DNA of 44,368 nucleotides from an uncultured Treponema sp. (GTDB taxonomy: Bacteria > Spirochaetota > Spirochaetia > Treponematales > Treponemataceae), in contig CALAUH010000187.1 in assembly GCA_937892225.1 (NCBI GenBank), positions 1 through 44,368 on the forward strand, given 5' to 3'. The stretch's first letter is position 1; each line of letters opens with the position of its first letter. Under the pieces are notes generated by a model. That model had not been told where the DNA came from. It worked only from the letters and a program-made list of their open reading frames with translations, and searched no databases. Both the position numbers and the translations under genes were made by a program. Shown one piece after another: positions 23,782-32,577 of the stretch.

Positions 23782-24951
23782 TTAACAGAAACTTTCCAGA
23801 ACTTCTTTGAAAATCTTTAATCCTTCTTTAATTTCTTTATCAGAAATTGTTAATGGTGGAAGGAACCTTACAACATCAGTTCCGGCAGTTGTAACACAAA
23901 GACCTTTTTCAAGACATTTTACTTCAATATCAAACGGTTTGATTGATTTATCTATCTGAGTACCAATCATCAAACCTTTTCCCCTTACATCTTTTACGAT
24001 AGGAAGATTCCAGCTCGAAATTGCACCCCTTATATAATCACCGGCATTATTAACTCTGTCTAAGAAACCTAAATCACTTACAGTTTCTGCAACAACACAT
24101 CCTGCAGCACAAGCCAATGGATTTCCGGCAAATGTAGACTGATGGTCTCCTGCTACAAAAACATCAGCAGCTTTTCCTCTGAACAAACAGGCGCCCATTG
24201 GAACTCCACCGGCAATTCCTTTTGCTAAAGTTACAACTTCCGGTTTAAATCCAAGCCAGTCACTTGCTAAGAAAGTACCAGTTCTTCCAATACCAGTCTG
24301 GACTTCATCTGCCATTACAATTGCACCGGCTTTTCTTGCAGCTTCTGCAGCAGCTTTTGCCCATTCAGGATTAATTAAGTTTACACCGCCTTCTCCCTGA
24401 ATACATTCAATAAACAAAGCTGCAGTTGTATCATCAAAGGCATCTTTAAGTGCATCAAAATCATTTGCCTTAATCTTCTTAAATCCGTCTGGATATGGAG
24501 CAAAACAATCTGGATGGAATCTATCCTGTCCGGTTGCAGTTAATGTTGCCAAAGTTCTTCCGTGGAAAGACCAGTCTAAAGTTACAATTGTTTTTCTTTT
24601 TGAACCGCCATTAAGCTGACCATATTTTCTTGCAAGTTTAATTGCAGCTTCATTTGCTTCTGCCCCGGAATTTCCAAAATAACCTTTTTCAAATCCGGTA
24701 ATTGCTAAAAGTTCATCTGCAAAAACAAGTCCAATATCACTAAAATAATAATTTGAAATATGAATCTGTTTGCGAGCCTGGGCAGAAATTGCTTTTACCA
24801 AAGGTTTGTAGTTATGTCCTAAACAGTTAACACCAATTCCAGCAATAAAGTCGATGTATTTTTTTCCGTTAGAGTCCCACATTGTTGAGCCCTTACTTTT
24901 TACAAAAGTTACATCGAATGAACCATAGTTGTTTACAATTTTCTTTTCCAT
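23782..24951 (-). CDS. argD: acetylornithine aminotransferase
   Basis: 389 residues from ATG 24951. A PLP-dependent class III aminotransferase of arginine synthesis that converts N-acetylglutamate semialdehyde to N-acetylornithine. Visible are GNSGAEANEAAIKLAR (93-108), SFHGRT (128-133), GEGGV, the cofactor Asp in ADEVQTGIGRTG (214-225), the PLP Lys244 in LAKGIAGG and STFAGNPLA. A related succinylornithine or GABA activity cannot be excluded. The frame also has GTG 24966, but ATG 24951 has GAGGG 8 bases upstream. No other arginine genes are near. A promoter is seen at 24988-25016. Confidence 0.9.
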   Translation of the reverse strand: MEKKIVNNYGSFDVTFVKSKGSTMWDSNGKKYIDFIAGIGVNCLGHNYKPLVKAISAQARKQIHISNYYFSDIGLVFADELLAITGFEKGYFGNSGAEANEAAIKLARKYGQLNGGSKRKTIVTLDWSFHGRTLATLTATGQDRFHPDCFAPYPDGFKKIKANDFDALKDAFDDTTAALFIECIQGEGGVNLINPEWAKAAAEAARKAGAIVMADEVQTGIGRTGTFLASDWLGFKPEVVTLAKGIAGGVPMGACLFRGKAADVFVAGDHQSTFAGNPLACAAGCVVAETVSDLGFLDRVNNAGDYIRGAISSWNLPIVKDVRGKGLMIGTQIDKSIKPFDIEVKCLEKGLCVTTAGTDVVRFLPPLTISDKEIKEGLKIFKEVLESFC

Positions 24952-24987
24952 ATTTTCTGCCCTCACTTAAAGAGATTTATTATTTTG

Positions 24988-25016
24988 ATTATGTCATTTT
25001 TGAACAAAGAATTCAA
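24988..25016 (-). promoter_or_regulatory. sigma70-type promoter for argD
   Basis: On the minus strand: TTGAAT (25016-25011), a 17-base spacer, then CATAAT (24993-24988). It lies just downstream of the ABC-F gene stop (25036) and gives a leader of about 35 bases. Confidence 0.45.
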
Positions 25017-25035
25017 TTAAAGTTATGATTTAAAT

Positions 25036-26937
25036 TTATCCTAAAAGCATCCACTGCTCGGTAAGAGAATCTATTACTTTTGTAATTTCATCAATTTCAC
25101 GCTGAACTGCTTTTGCTTTTTCACCGTTCGAATAAACCTGTGGATCTGCCATCTGATTACACAACTGATTTTTCTTATTTTCTGCTTCTTCTATTTCTTT
25201 TTCAAGACGGGCAATTTCTTTTTCTTTTTTGCGTTTTTCTGCTTCGTTCTTTTTCTGTTCTTCCCAGCTTATTTGAGTACTAGATTTTTCTGTAACAGTA
25301 ACTTCTGTTTTTACACTTTCATCAGCAGTATTTTCAGTTTTATTCTGCTGTTCCATAAAATAGTTATAATCACCAGGGAAATATTTATAAGTTCCGTTTT
25401 CAAGATAAAGAACACAAGTTGCCAACTGTTCAATAAAACCTCTGTCATGGCTTACAAAAACTACAGTACCGCCAAAATCTTTTAATGCATCAAGTAATAC
25501 ATCTTTTGAATGAATATCAAGATGGTTTGTAGGTTCATCAAGAATCAAAAGATTTACAGGACTTAAAAGAAGCTGTAACAAAGCAATTCGACTTTTTTCA
25601 CCGCCAGATAAAACATCAAGCTGTTTATATACATCATCTCCACGGAATAAAAATGCACCAAGCATATCACGAAGTTTTGGAATAAGTTCTAAAGGTGCAT
25701 TCTGTTCAAGATATTCTAAGATAGTCTGTGACCCTTTGATTGTTTCTGCATTATCCTGACTGAAATATCCGATTTTTACACCACTGCCTAATTCTATCTG
25801 GCCTGAAAAATCCTTGTCTTCTTCTGCAATTATTCTTAAAAGTGTAGATTTACCTTCACCATTTCGTCCACTGACTACAAGACGCTGTCCGTTTTCTACA
25901 GTAAGTTCTAAATTATCAAGAACATTCTTTTTTCCATCATAACTTTTAGTGATGTTATTCATTCTTAAAACAAGTCTGCCACTGTGAGGAGCCGGTGGAA
26001 AAGAAAAATGTATTTTTTTCAGACTTTCTGGAATTTCAATGCGAACCATTTTATCCAGTTTTTTCTGATATTCCTGAGCCTGAGCCGCTTTTGTTGCTTT
26101 ATATCCAAATCTATTAATAAAATCTTCTAATTTATTTATTTCCTGCTGCTGCTGTTCATATGCGGCAATCAAAGTTTTTAATTCAACTTCTCTGACTTTT
26201 TCATAATGACTGAAATTTCCAGGATAACGTTTTAATTCACCGCCAAAAAGTTCAAAAACTTCGTTTACTGTTACATCAAGAAAATATCTGTCATGACTAA
26301 CAAGCAAAAATCCACCTTTAAAATTAATTAAAAATTCCTCCAGCCAGGTTCTTGCTTCAATATCAAGATAGTTTGTAGGTTCATCAAGCAATAGAATATC
26401 TGGATTCTGCATAAGAGCTTTTGCAAGAGCAATTCTCATCTGCCAACCGCCAGAAAACTCTTCTGTATTTCTATTAAAATCTGAACGTTTAAATCCAAGA
26501 CCAATCAAAACAGATTCTGCAACAGCTGTTCTTCTGTGCCAGCCCGAATCATCCAGTTTTTGAATTAATTCTGCCTGTTTTTCCAATAATGCGTCTGTTT
26601 TCGAAGCAGTCTTTAACTGTTCACCAATTTCATCAATTTTGGCAAGCATCTCATAACCAAACTGAAATGCCTTATCTGCTTCTTCTAATAAAGTACATCC
26701 CTGATGAGTTAATCCAGACTGTGGAAGATATGCAATACGGCAGTCTTTCTGAATTGCACGTTCACCACTGTCCGGCTGAATTAATCCTGCTAAAACTTTT
26801 ATAAGCGTAGATTTTCCAGTTCCATTTGCACCTGTAAGAGCAACTTTTGATTGAGTCTGCAAATTGATTGTAACATTTTTTAAAATATCTCTGTCTGCAA
26901 ATGCTAACGAAACTTGAGAAAACTGTACAAACGCCAT
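25036..26937 (-). CDS. ABC-F family ATPase with C-terminal coiled coil
   Basis: 633 residues. A soluble two-domain ABC ATPase of the ABC-F class, probably ribosome-associated. Domain 1 has GANGTGKST, FSGGWQMRIALAKAL and LLLDEPTNYLD; domain 2 has GRNGEGKST, LSGGEKSRIALLQLL and LILDEPTNHLD. A Glu/Lys-rich tail from about 555 to 630 (EEQKKNEAEKRKKEKEIARL) forms a coiled coil as in Uup and YheS-like members. It is distinct from EttA at 14121. Roles in resolving stalled ribosomes or in antibiotic protection are known for the class; which applies here cannot be told. Confidence 0.9.
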   Translation of the reverse strand: MAFVQFSQVSLAFADRDILKNVTINLQTQSKVALTGANGTGKSTLIKVLAGLIQPDSGERAIQKDCRIAYLPQSGLTHQGCTLLEEADKAFQFGYEMLAKIDEIGEQLKTASKTDALLEKQAELIQKLDDSGWHRRTAVAESVLIGLGFKRSDFNRNTEEFSGGWQMRIALAKALMQNPDILLLDEPTNYLDIEARTWLEEFLINFKGGFLLVSHDRYFLDVTVNEVFELFGGELKRYPGNFSHYEKVREVELKTLIAAYEQQQQEINKLEDFINRFGYKATKAAQAQEYQKKLDKMVRIEIPESLKKIHFSFPPAPHSGRLVLRMNNITKSYDGKKNVLDNLELTVENGQRLVVSGRNGEGKSTLLRIIAEEDKDFSGQIELGSGVKIGYFSQDNAETIKGSQTILEYLEQNAPLELIPKLRDMLGAFLFRGDDVYKQLDVLSGGEKSRIALLQLLLSPVNLLILDEPTNHLDIHSKDVLLDALKDFGGTVVFVSHDRGFIEQLATCVLYLENGTYKYFPGDYNYFMEQQNKTENTADESVKTEVTVTEKSSTQISWEEQKKNEAEKRKKEKEIARLEKEIEEAENKKNQLCNQMADPQVYSNGEKAKAVQREIDEITKVIDSLTEQWMLLG

Positions 26938-26950
26938 TTTTAACTTCTAA

Positions 26951-28291
26951 TTATCCTTGAAAAAATAATACCAAAGGACTATATCCTCTGTCTGAAATAA
27001 GACCTTCTTCAAATTTTGCAGTTGTTGCATCTTCAAGTCTTAAACCGTCTTCTTCAATTTTATAAAGGAAATTAATTTCATCACTAATTCCTTCAAACTT
27101 AAATGTTAATACACCATCATATGATGAAGAAAGTTTTTTACTTACACCATAATTAACTGTAATTGTACCATTATTGCTAGATGCATTTGGAAGAACCTGT
27201 GGAACTAAAAGTTCTAAGCCTGTCCATGTAAATGAATATCCTGATGTAAAATTCAAATTACCATAGCTTGAACTTGAATATGAAGGACCTTTCTTAACGA
27301 TTTTTGAATAATTATTATATCTGTTTTCTTTTTCTTCTTTGATGATTTCTTCAACATCAATATCATCTTCAAGAGCAATAAATTTATATTCCTGTGGTTT
27401 TCCAGATTTATCTGTATATCTAACAACAATAAAATCTTCACGCTGATAATAAATAATTACTGAAGTGTCATTCAATTCAAACTGATTTCGACCTGATTTT
27501 TCATAGCCGGAATATTCCCAGTTTTCACGAACTGCTTTTGTATTAAATTCTTTATTTGCAGGATATGATAAAACAATTCTTTCTTTTTCAGAATCAATCT
27601 TGAACATATAATCTGTTTTCATAATTGTAAGGTCAATACATTCTGATTCAATCATCTTACGATAATGTTCAGGATACCAGGTCTTTTCATAAATATTATT
27701 CCATGCTTCGTCTTCCTGAACAATTTCCTGTTCAACTTCTCCACCATTCATCTGACCGTCTTTATCCATTTCAAAAACATTAAGATTATAAGAGAAACAC
27801 CATCCTTGTGTACCATCTTTTGTTATGACTTTAAACCATTGTCCTTCAAGAGTTTCTTTTCCGTTTGTAACAAGCTGACCTTCGCCTGTAGAAAGAATTT
27901 TTAATGTTTCACCTTTTCTTAATCTATACACCTGTTTTGCAATATTATCTGGTGAATTACGGCATGGAAGTCCGTCTAATTTAGAAACTGCATATTTATT
28001 TTTAAAATCCTGGATTGTCTTTAAATATTTTTTTGCTTTACCTTTACTAGAAGGTTCTGTAATCTGCCATAAAGGAACTTCGACTTTTTCACCTTCAGAC
28101 GAACCGATTACATAAAGATTTCGAATATTTGATTTTAAATAAACAGGAACAATTTCACAGTCAGAAATATGACTTTCCGGTATTCCCCATAAAACAACAC
28201 TGTATCCTAATCTTCTGCTGCAAGAAGATAATAATATACAAAATAAAAATGAACTTAAAATATAAATTGTTTTCTTTGCTATCTTATTCAT
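26951..28291 (-). CDS. SH3-domain lipoprotein
   Basis: 446 residues. The signal peptide ends at lipobox LLSSC (Cys 24). Residues about 105-175 look like a bacterial SH3 domain (GLPCRNSPDNIAKQVYRLRK, GETLKILSTGEG, WFKVITKDGTQGWCFSYNL), which typically binds peptidoglycan or peptides. The C-terminal 230 residues are beta-rich and unrecognised (NFTSGYSFTWTGLELLVPQV). It lies 13 bases upstream of the ABC-F gene and is probably cotranscribed with it. Confidence 0.8.
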   Translation of the reverse strand: MNKIAKKTIYILSSFLFCILLSSCSRRLGYSVVLWGIPESHISDCEIVPVYLKSNIRNLYVIGSSEGEKVEVPLWQITEPSSKGKAKKYLKTIQDFKNKYAVSKLDGLPCRNSPDNIAKQVYRLRKGETLKILSTGEGQLVTNGKETLEGQWFKVITKDGTQGWCFSYNLNVFEMDKDGQMNGGEVEQEIVQEDEAWNNIYEKTWYPEHYRKMIESECIDLTIMKTDYMFKIDSEKERIVLSYPANKEFNTKAVRENWEYSGYEKSGRNQFELNDTSVIIYYQREDFIVVRYTDKSGKPQEYKFIALEDDIDVEEIIKEEKENRYNNYSKIVKKGPSYSSSSYGNLNFTSGYSFTWTGLELLVPQVLPNASSNNGTITVNYGVSKKLSSSYDGVLTFKFEGISDEINFLYKIEEDGLRLEDATTAKFEEGLISDRGYSPLVLFFQG

Positions 28292-28381
28292 AGATTTTAC
28301 TCCATTATAACAAGACTATACCAAAAACTAATAAAAAAGTCATTTAAACAATAAGGAATAGCAATTTTTATTTTACTGTTA

Positions 28382-28392
28382 TATACTATACT
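28382..28392 (+). promoter_or_regulatory. tandem TATACT -10 boxes next to the start codon
   Basis: TATACT occurs at 28382-28387 and again at 28387-28392, just before ATG 28395. A -35 box is not obvious. If used, transcription would start at or very near the start codon. Confidence 0.35.
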
Positions 28393-28394
28393 AT

Positions 28395-29666
28395 ATGAAG
28401 AAAATATTAATTGTAGATAATCACCCATTATACAGAGATTTTTTAAAACAAAAATTATCTGTAGATCAACTCGAAGTTACAATTTCGCAGCAAAACAGAG
28501 ATTCTTTTACAAAAATGATTACAACTCTTCCAAATTTAATCATTTTAGATATTGAATCATTTTCTTCTGAAGAAATGGATTTTCTGGAAAGAAAGCTTAC
28601 TGACCAGAACACTTTACGGATTCCAATCATTGTTACAGGACCTGTCGTTGAACGTTCAAACATTGCAGCCTTAGCAAAATACGGTGTAATCAAATATTTC
28701 GCAAAACCAATTCAATTTGATTTATTTTTTGATGCAGTAAGTAAAATTTTACAGGTTCCCCTTTCAATCGATTTAACACCAAGCGTTTTAGATATTCATA
28801 ACAACGGCAACATTGTTTTTATAGAATTTGCACAGGGATTAAATCGTGAAAAACTTGCACTTTTACAGTACAGACTTACAGATTTAATACAACACGAAAA
28901 TCTTGATTCACCAAAAATAATTCTTATGCTTACAAACCTGGAATTATCATTTGTAGACGGATACAATCTTGAATTCTTAATTGACAATGTACTTGCATGT
29001 CCAAAAGTTCATGCAAAAAACATAAAGATTCTTTCAAACAACCAGTACATAAGAGACTTAATAGAAGGACATCCTCCTTATGCAGGAATCGAAGTTACTT
29101 CTGTTTTACCAAAAATCTTAAATTCACTTGTTGATACATCAATTACATCAAATGTTTCAGATTTAATTACAGAAAAAATCTTGATTCCATCTAATATGGC
29201 ACAGACAGATACTTCTACAGTTGAAACAAGATTCTATTCAGACCTTAATTCCGAAATTCCTGCAAACAATGATAAAAACGGAACAGTATTAAGCGTGGCA
29301 ATAATCGACAGTGATACACAGTCTTTAGTTCTTACAAAAACAGTTTTTGAATCAGTAAGTGCAACCTGCTATGCATATACAAACTGTACAGATTTCTTAA
29401 ATGATTATACACCTGGTAAATTCAACTTAATCGTTCTTGATGTAATGTGCCAGGATAATCTTGGATTTGAAATTCTCTCTAAACTATACGGCATGTATGA
29501 TGCACCTCCAATCGTTGTTTACTCACAATGTCTTGATAAAAACGTCGTCGTAAAAGTTTTAAGTTCAGGAGCAAGTACATACCTTGTAAAACCTCAAAAA
29601 CCAAATGTACTTATACAAAAATGCCTTTCACAATTAAAAAGGGATGATAATGTCATTAAAAGTTAA
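28395..29666 (+). CDS. receiver-STAS-like-receiver protein
   Basis: 423 residues in three parts. Receiver 1 (1-118): acidic pocket DN at 8-9, phospho-acceptor Asp52 in LIILDIES, Thr81 and Lys104 in FAKP. The middle (about 136-245) resembles a STAS domain (IILMLTNLELSFVDGYNLEF), but the usual phosphorylatable Ser after the Asp is replaced (DGY). Receiver 2 (300-415): Asp305/Asp307, Asp349 in LIVLDVMC and Lys399 in LVKP. There is no DNA-binding output domain, so it probably works through protein contacts. No kinase is adjacent. There is no Shine-Dalgarno; tandem TATACT boxes end 3-8 bases before the ATG, consistent with a leaderless transcript. Confidence 0.8.
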   Translation: MKKILIVDNHPLYRDFLKQKLSVDQLEVTISQQNRDSFTKMITTLPNLIILDIESFSSEEMDFLERKLTDQNTLRIPIIVTGPVVERSNIAALAKYGVIKYFAKPIQFDLFFDAVSKILQVPLSIDLTPSVLDIHNNGNIVFIEFAQGLNREKLALLQYRLTDLIQHENLDSPKIILMLTNLELSFVDGYNLEFLIDNVLACPKVHAKNIKILSNNQYIRDLIEGHPPYAGIEVTSVLPKILNSLVDTSITSNVSDLITEKILIPSNMAQTDTSTVETRFYSDLNSEIPANNDKNGTVLSVAIIDSDTQSLVLTKTVFESVSATCYAYTNCTDFLNDYTPGKFNLIVLDVMCQDNLGFEILSKLYGMYDAPPIVVYSQCLDKNVVVKVLSSGASTYLVKPQKPNVLIQKCLSQLKRDDNVIKS

Positions 29667-30534
29667 TTTTCATACTCATACAAACTATTGTGATGGTAAA
29701 AATTCTGCAGAAGAAATGATTCTTTCCGCAATTGAAAAAGGATTTGAAGTTCTGGGATTTTCAAGTCATTGTATTTATCCTATAGATTCTTCTTTTTACA
29801 GAACAGAAGATGATGACTGGCACATTTATTCAGAAAAAATCATTGAATATACAGATGAAATTAATTCATTAAAAGAAAAATATGCAGATAAAATTAAAAT
29901 TCTTCTTGGCTTTGAAGCAGATTACTTTGTTAGCAAAAAAATCGGCAGGTCAATTCCAGATAAAACTGCATATTCAAAATTTAATCCTGATTTTTTAATC
30001 GGTTCAGTTCATTTTGTAAATACAAAAAACGGATTTTACACTGTAGATAATACAACTGAAACTTTACAGAATGATTTAATTCGTCTTTACACTAACTCTA
30101 AGACGGGAAAAATAGACGGTCGAAAAGCAGTCTGTGATTATTTTGAAACTACACGAAAAATGCTTAAAACCGGTGATTTTGAAATTTGGGGACATCCAGA
30201 TTTACTTAGAAAAAGAAACGGACAGATAAACTTTTTTGATGAAAAAGAAGACTGGTATAAAAAAGAATTAATTGCCACTGCAAAAGCAGCAGCTAAAGCA
30301 GGAGTCATTGCAGAAATTAATACAGGAGCTATTTTTAGAAAAGCAATGGATGACTGCTATCCATCTTTAGAATTTCTTGAAATATTACATTCTTACAACA
30401 TACCGGTTTGTATTAATTCAGATGCACATACAACTCAAGGACTGGACTGTGCCTTTGACCGTGCATTAATTCAGGCAAAAAAAACAGGATATACTGAACT
30501 TGTATATCCTGGAAATATCATTATAAAAATTTAA
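29650..30534 (+). CDS. PHP-domain phosphatase, histidinol-phosphatase (HisJ/HisK) family
   Basis: 294 residues from ATG 29650. A metal-dependent PHP phosphoesterase, likely L-histidinol phosphatase of histidine synthesis. PHP motifs are clear: HTHTNYCDGKN near the start, FSSHCIYP, LGFEADYF, GSVHFV, WGHPDL and the final INSDAHT. I prefer ATG 29650 to 29644 because GGGA is then 5-6 bases upstream. It overlaps the end of the receiver-STAS-receiver gene by 17 bases, so the two are coupled. No other histidine gene is near, so another phosphate ester may be the substrate. Confidence 0.85.
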   Translation: MSLKVNFHTHTNYCDGKNSAEEMILSAIEKGFEVLGFSSHCIYPIDSSFYRTEDDDWHIYSEKIIEYTDEINSLKEKYADKIKILLGFEADYFVSKKIGRSIPDKTAYSKFNPDFLIGSVHFVNTKNGFYTVDNTTETLQNDLIRLYTNSKTGKIDGRKAVCDYFETTRKMLKTGDFEIWGHPDLLRKRNGQINFFDEKEDWYKKELIATAKAAAKAGVIAEINTGAIFRKAMDDCYPSLEFLEILHSYNIPVCINSDAHTTQGLDCAFDRALIQAKKTGYTELVYPGNIIIKI

Positions 30535-30546
30535 AAAGAATTATTA

Positions 30547-30903
30547 CTAACGATTTTTTCTTTCTTCAGCACTAGCACATTCAATGCACATTACAGCCCA
30601 TGGAATTATTTCTAATCTTTTTTCTGGAATTTCCTGACCACAGCCTAAACAAAGACCATATTTTCCCTGATTAATTCTATCAAGAGCACCTTCTATTGCC
30701 TGTAATCTTTTTACATCCTGAGTTCCAAGAGCAGTTAATAAAGTTCTATCAATAGCATCTGATGCAACATCGGCTTCATCCCCAGATTCAACAGTTTTTA
30801 CGAGTTCTTTCATATCATCACTCTGACCAGAAAGTGATTCAAGAATAGTATTTCTCTGATCCAAAAGATTTTTCTTCATCTTGTCGATAAAAGTCTGTTT
30901 CAT
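30547..30903 (-). CDS. DksA/TraR family zinc-finger transcription factor
   Basis: 118 residues from ATG 30903. DksA-type proteins bind the RNA polymerase secondary channel and act with ppGpp. The zinc finger C85, C88, C106, C109 (CLGCGQEIPEKRLEIIPWAV, then MCIECA) is complete. The acidic coiled-coil tip motif DxxDxA is present as DEADVA (42-47), so the protein looks functional rather than a remnant. The N-terminal helix is shorter than in E. coli DksA. AGGA lies 10 bases before ATG 30903; longer starts to 30987 lack support. It is convergent with the PHP gene and divergent from infA. Confidence 0.9.
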   Translation of the reverse strand: MKQTFIDKMKKNLLDQRNTILESLSGQSDDMKELVKTVESGDEADVASDAIDRTLLTALGTQDVKRLQAIEGALDRINQGKYGLCLGCGQEIPEKRLEIIPWAVMCIECASAEERKNR

Positions 30904-30929
30904 GTTTCCCATCCTTTTTTTAACTTGTG

Positions 30930-30958
30930 TTGTCAAGTTCAAATGTTTTGTATATAAT
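30930..30958 (+). promoter_or_regulatory. sigma70-type promoter for infA
   Basis: TTGTCA (30930-30935), a 17-base spacer, TATAAT (30953-30958). It is close to consensus, with a leader of about 65 bases before ATG 31032. Confidence 0.65.
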
Positions 30959-30979
30959 AATATAAATGCAAAAGTGCAA
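30951..30979 (-). promoter_or_regulatory. promoter of the DksA-like gene, overlapping that of infA
   Basis: On the minus strand: TTGCAC (30979-30974), a 17-base spacer, TATATA (30956-30951). The -10 box overlaps the infA -10 box on the other strand (30953-30958). Confidence 0.45.
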
Positions 30980-31013
30980 AAAGACAAATTTTTTTTTGCA
31001 TTTTTTAATATTT
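30964..31013 (+). promoter_or_regulatory. hairpin and T-rich tract in the infA leader
   Basis: AAATGCAAAA (30964-30973) pairs perfectly with TTTTGCATTT (30993-31002), followed by a T-rich tract. It resembles a weak attenuator within the infA leader. The stem has only two G-C pairs. Confidence 0.3.
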
Positions 31014-31031
31014 TTTTATAAAAGGGTACTT

Positions 31032-31250
31032 ATGGCAAAAGAAGAAGCAATTGAAGTAGAAGGAACTGTAAAAGAAGCACTTCCTAACACAACTTTCCGT
31101 GTAGAATTACAGAATGGTCACATTATTTTAGCACACCTTTCTGGTAAAATGCGTAAACATTACATCAGAATTGTTCCAGGAGACAATGTAAAAGTAGCAC
31201 TTTCTCCATATGATTTGAACAAAGGAAGAATTATTTTCCGTCAGAAATAA
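31032..31250 (+). CDS. infA: translation initiation factor IF-1
   Basis: 72 residues, the standard length. A single OB-fold protein that binds the ribosomal A site during initiation. Signatures are MAKEEAIEVEGTVKEALPN, FRVELQNGHIILAHLSGKMR and VPGDNVKVALSPYDLNKGRI. AAGGG lies 7 bases before ATG 31032. Upstream extension of the frame to 30966 is not used. It stands alone, not in a ribosomal protein operon, with tyrS following after 39 bases. Confidence 0.97.
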   Translation: MAKEEAIEVEGTVKEALPNTTFRVELQNGHIILAHLSGKMRKHYIRIVPGDNVKVALSPYDLNKGRIIFRQK

Positions 31251-31289
31251 TCTACTTAATTACTTAATTTAATAATACCTGAGGAAAAC

Positions 31290-32522
31290 ATGACTTTATT
31301 TGAAGATTTAAAATGGCGCGGTTTAATTAAAGATATTGCCGGCGAAGAATCAGATTTACAAAAAGTACTTGATGGAAAACCATTTGCTTTTTACTGGGGA
31401 ACAGACCCTACTGCAGATTCTTTACACATCGGACATTATTCATCACTTTGTATGGCAAAAAGACTTGCAAACGCAGGTCATCATCCTGTATTGCTTTGTG
31501 GTGGTGCAACAGGTCGTATCGGAGACCCTCGTCCAACTGCAGAACGCGAAATTATTTCAGAAGAAGCAGTAAATCACAATATTGAAGGAATCCGCGCTCA
31601 AATTAAACGCCTTGTTCCAACTGCTGAACTTGTAGACAACTATGACTGGATGAAAGACTTTACTTTCCTAAATTTCCTTCGTGATGTAGGAAAATATGTA
31701 AGCTTAAACTACATGCTCGACAAAGATATTATCCGCCGTCGTCTTGAAACAGGAATTACATTTGCAGAATTCTCTTACATGCTTTTACAAGGTTATGACT
31801 TTGTACATTTGTTCCAGGACAAAAAATGTATTATGCAGGTTGCCGGTTCAGATCAGTGGGGAAATATCACAACAGGTGTTGATTTAATCCGTAAAATGCT
31901 TGATGAACAGGCTTATGCTTTTACAATGCCTTTAATTCTTGATGCAACTGGCAAAAAATTCGGTAAATCAGAAGGTAATGCATTATGGCTCGACAAAGAA
32001 AAAACAGCGCCATATGCAATTTATCAATATCTTATTAACTCTGACGATTCTAAAGTACTTGAATATCTTAAAGTATTCACATTCCTTTCTAGAGAAGAAA
32101 TTGAAAAAATCTATGCAGAACATCAGGCTGCTCCTGAAAAACGTATTGCACAGAAAACTCTTGCATGGGAAATTGTTAAAGATATACACGGAAAAGAAGA
32201 AGCAGACAATGCAGTTCAGGTAAGTGAAAAACTTTTTGCAGGAGATTTCAAAGGTCTTGCAGTAAAAGATATCTTAACTGGAATGAAAGGTGTTCCATCT
32301 TTCAAATACACAGAAGAACTTCCATTAGTAGATGTTCTTGTAAATAACGGTATGGCTAGTTCTAAACGAGAAGCCCGTGAATTTATTAAAAACAACGCTG
32401 TTCAAATCAACGGTGAAACTATTAATGATGAAACTAAAATTATAACAAAAGATATGGCTTTGGAAGGAAAAGTAATTATTTTCCGTCGTGGAAAGAAAAA
32501 GTACTTCCTTGCTGAAATATAA
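31290..32522 (+). CDS. tyrS: tyrosyl-tRNA synthetase
   Basis: 410 residues, class I synthetase that charges tRNA-Tyr. The HIGH motif is HIGH at 46-49; the KMSKS loop is KFGKS at 223-227; the tyrosine pocket segment is QVAGSDQWGNI (183-193). Residues about 343-408 form an S4 RNA-binding domain (ASSKREAREFIKNNAVQING). GAGGA precedes the ATG. It ends at a strong bidirectional terminator. Confidence 0.96.
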   Translation: MTLFEDLKWRGLIKDIAGEESDLQKVLDGKPFAFYWGTDPTADSLHIGHYSSLCMAKRLANAGHHPVLLCGGATGRIGDPRPTAEREIISEEAVNHNIEGIRAQIKRLVPTAELVDNYDWMKDFTFLNFLRDVGKYVSLNYMLDKDIIRRRLETGITFAEFSYMLLQGYDFVHLFQDKKCIMQVAGSDQWGNITTGVDLIRKMLDEQAYAFTMPLILDATGKKFGKSEGNALWLDKEKTAPYAIYQYLINSDDSKVLEYLKVFTFLSREEIEKIYAEHQAAPEKRIAQKTLAWEIVKDIHGKEEADNAVQVSEKLFAGDFKGLAVKDILTGMKGVPSFKYTEELPLVDVLVNNGMASSKREAREFIKNNAVQINGETINDETKIITKDMALEGKVIIFRRGKKKYFLAEI

Positions 32523-32538
32523 TAATTACCGTTAAACT

Positions 32539-32577
32539 AAAAAGGTGGTTTCGTATATCGGAAACCACCTTTTTTTA
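32539..32577. terminator. bidirectional intrinsic terminator after tyrS
   Basis: The perfect 12-bp stem AAAGGTGGTTTC / GAAACCACCTTT (32541-32552 and 32561-32572) has an 8-base loop and T-run to 32576. The stop codon of the convergent J-domain gene (32575-32577) lies inside the T-run. Confidence 0.92.

Noticed and set aside
14121..26937. Two ABC-F genes as possible antibiotic resistance determinants
   Set aside because: One is EttA and the other Uup/YheS-like; nothing in the sequence marks a resistance-type member.
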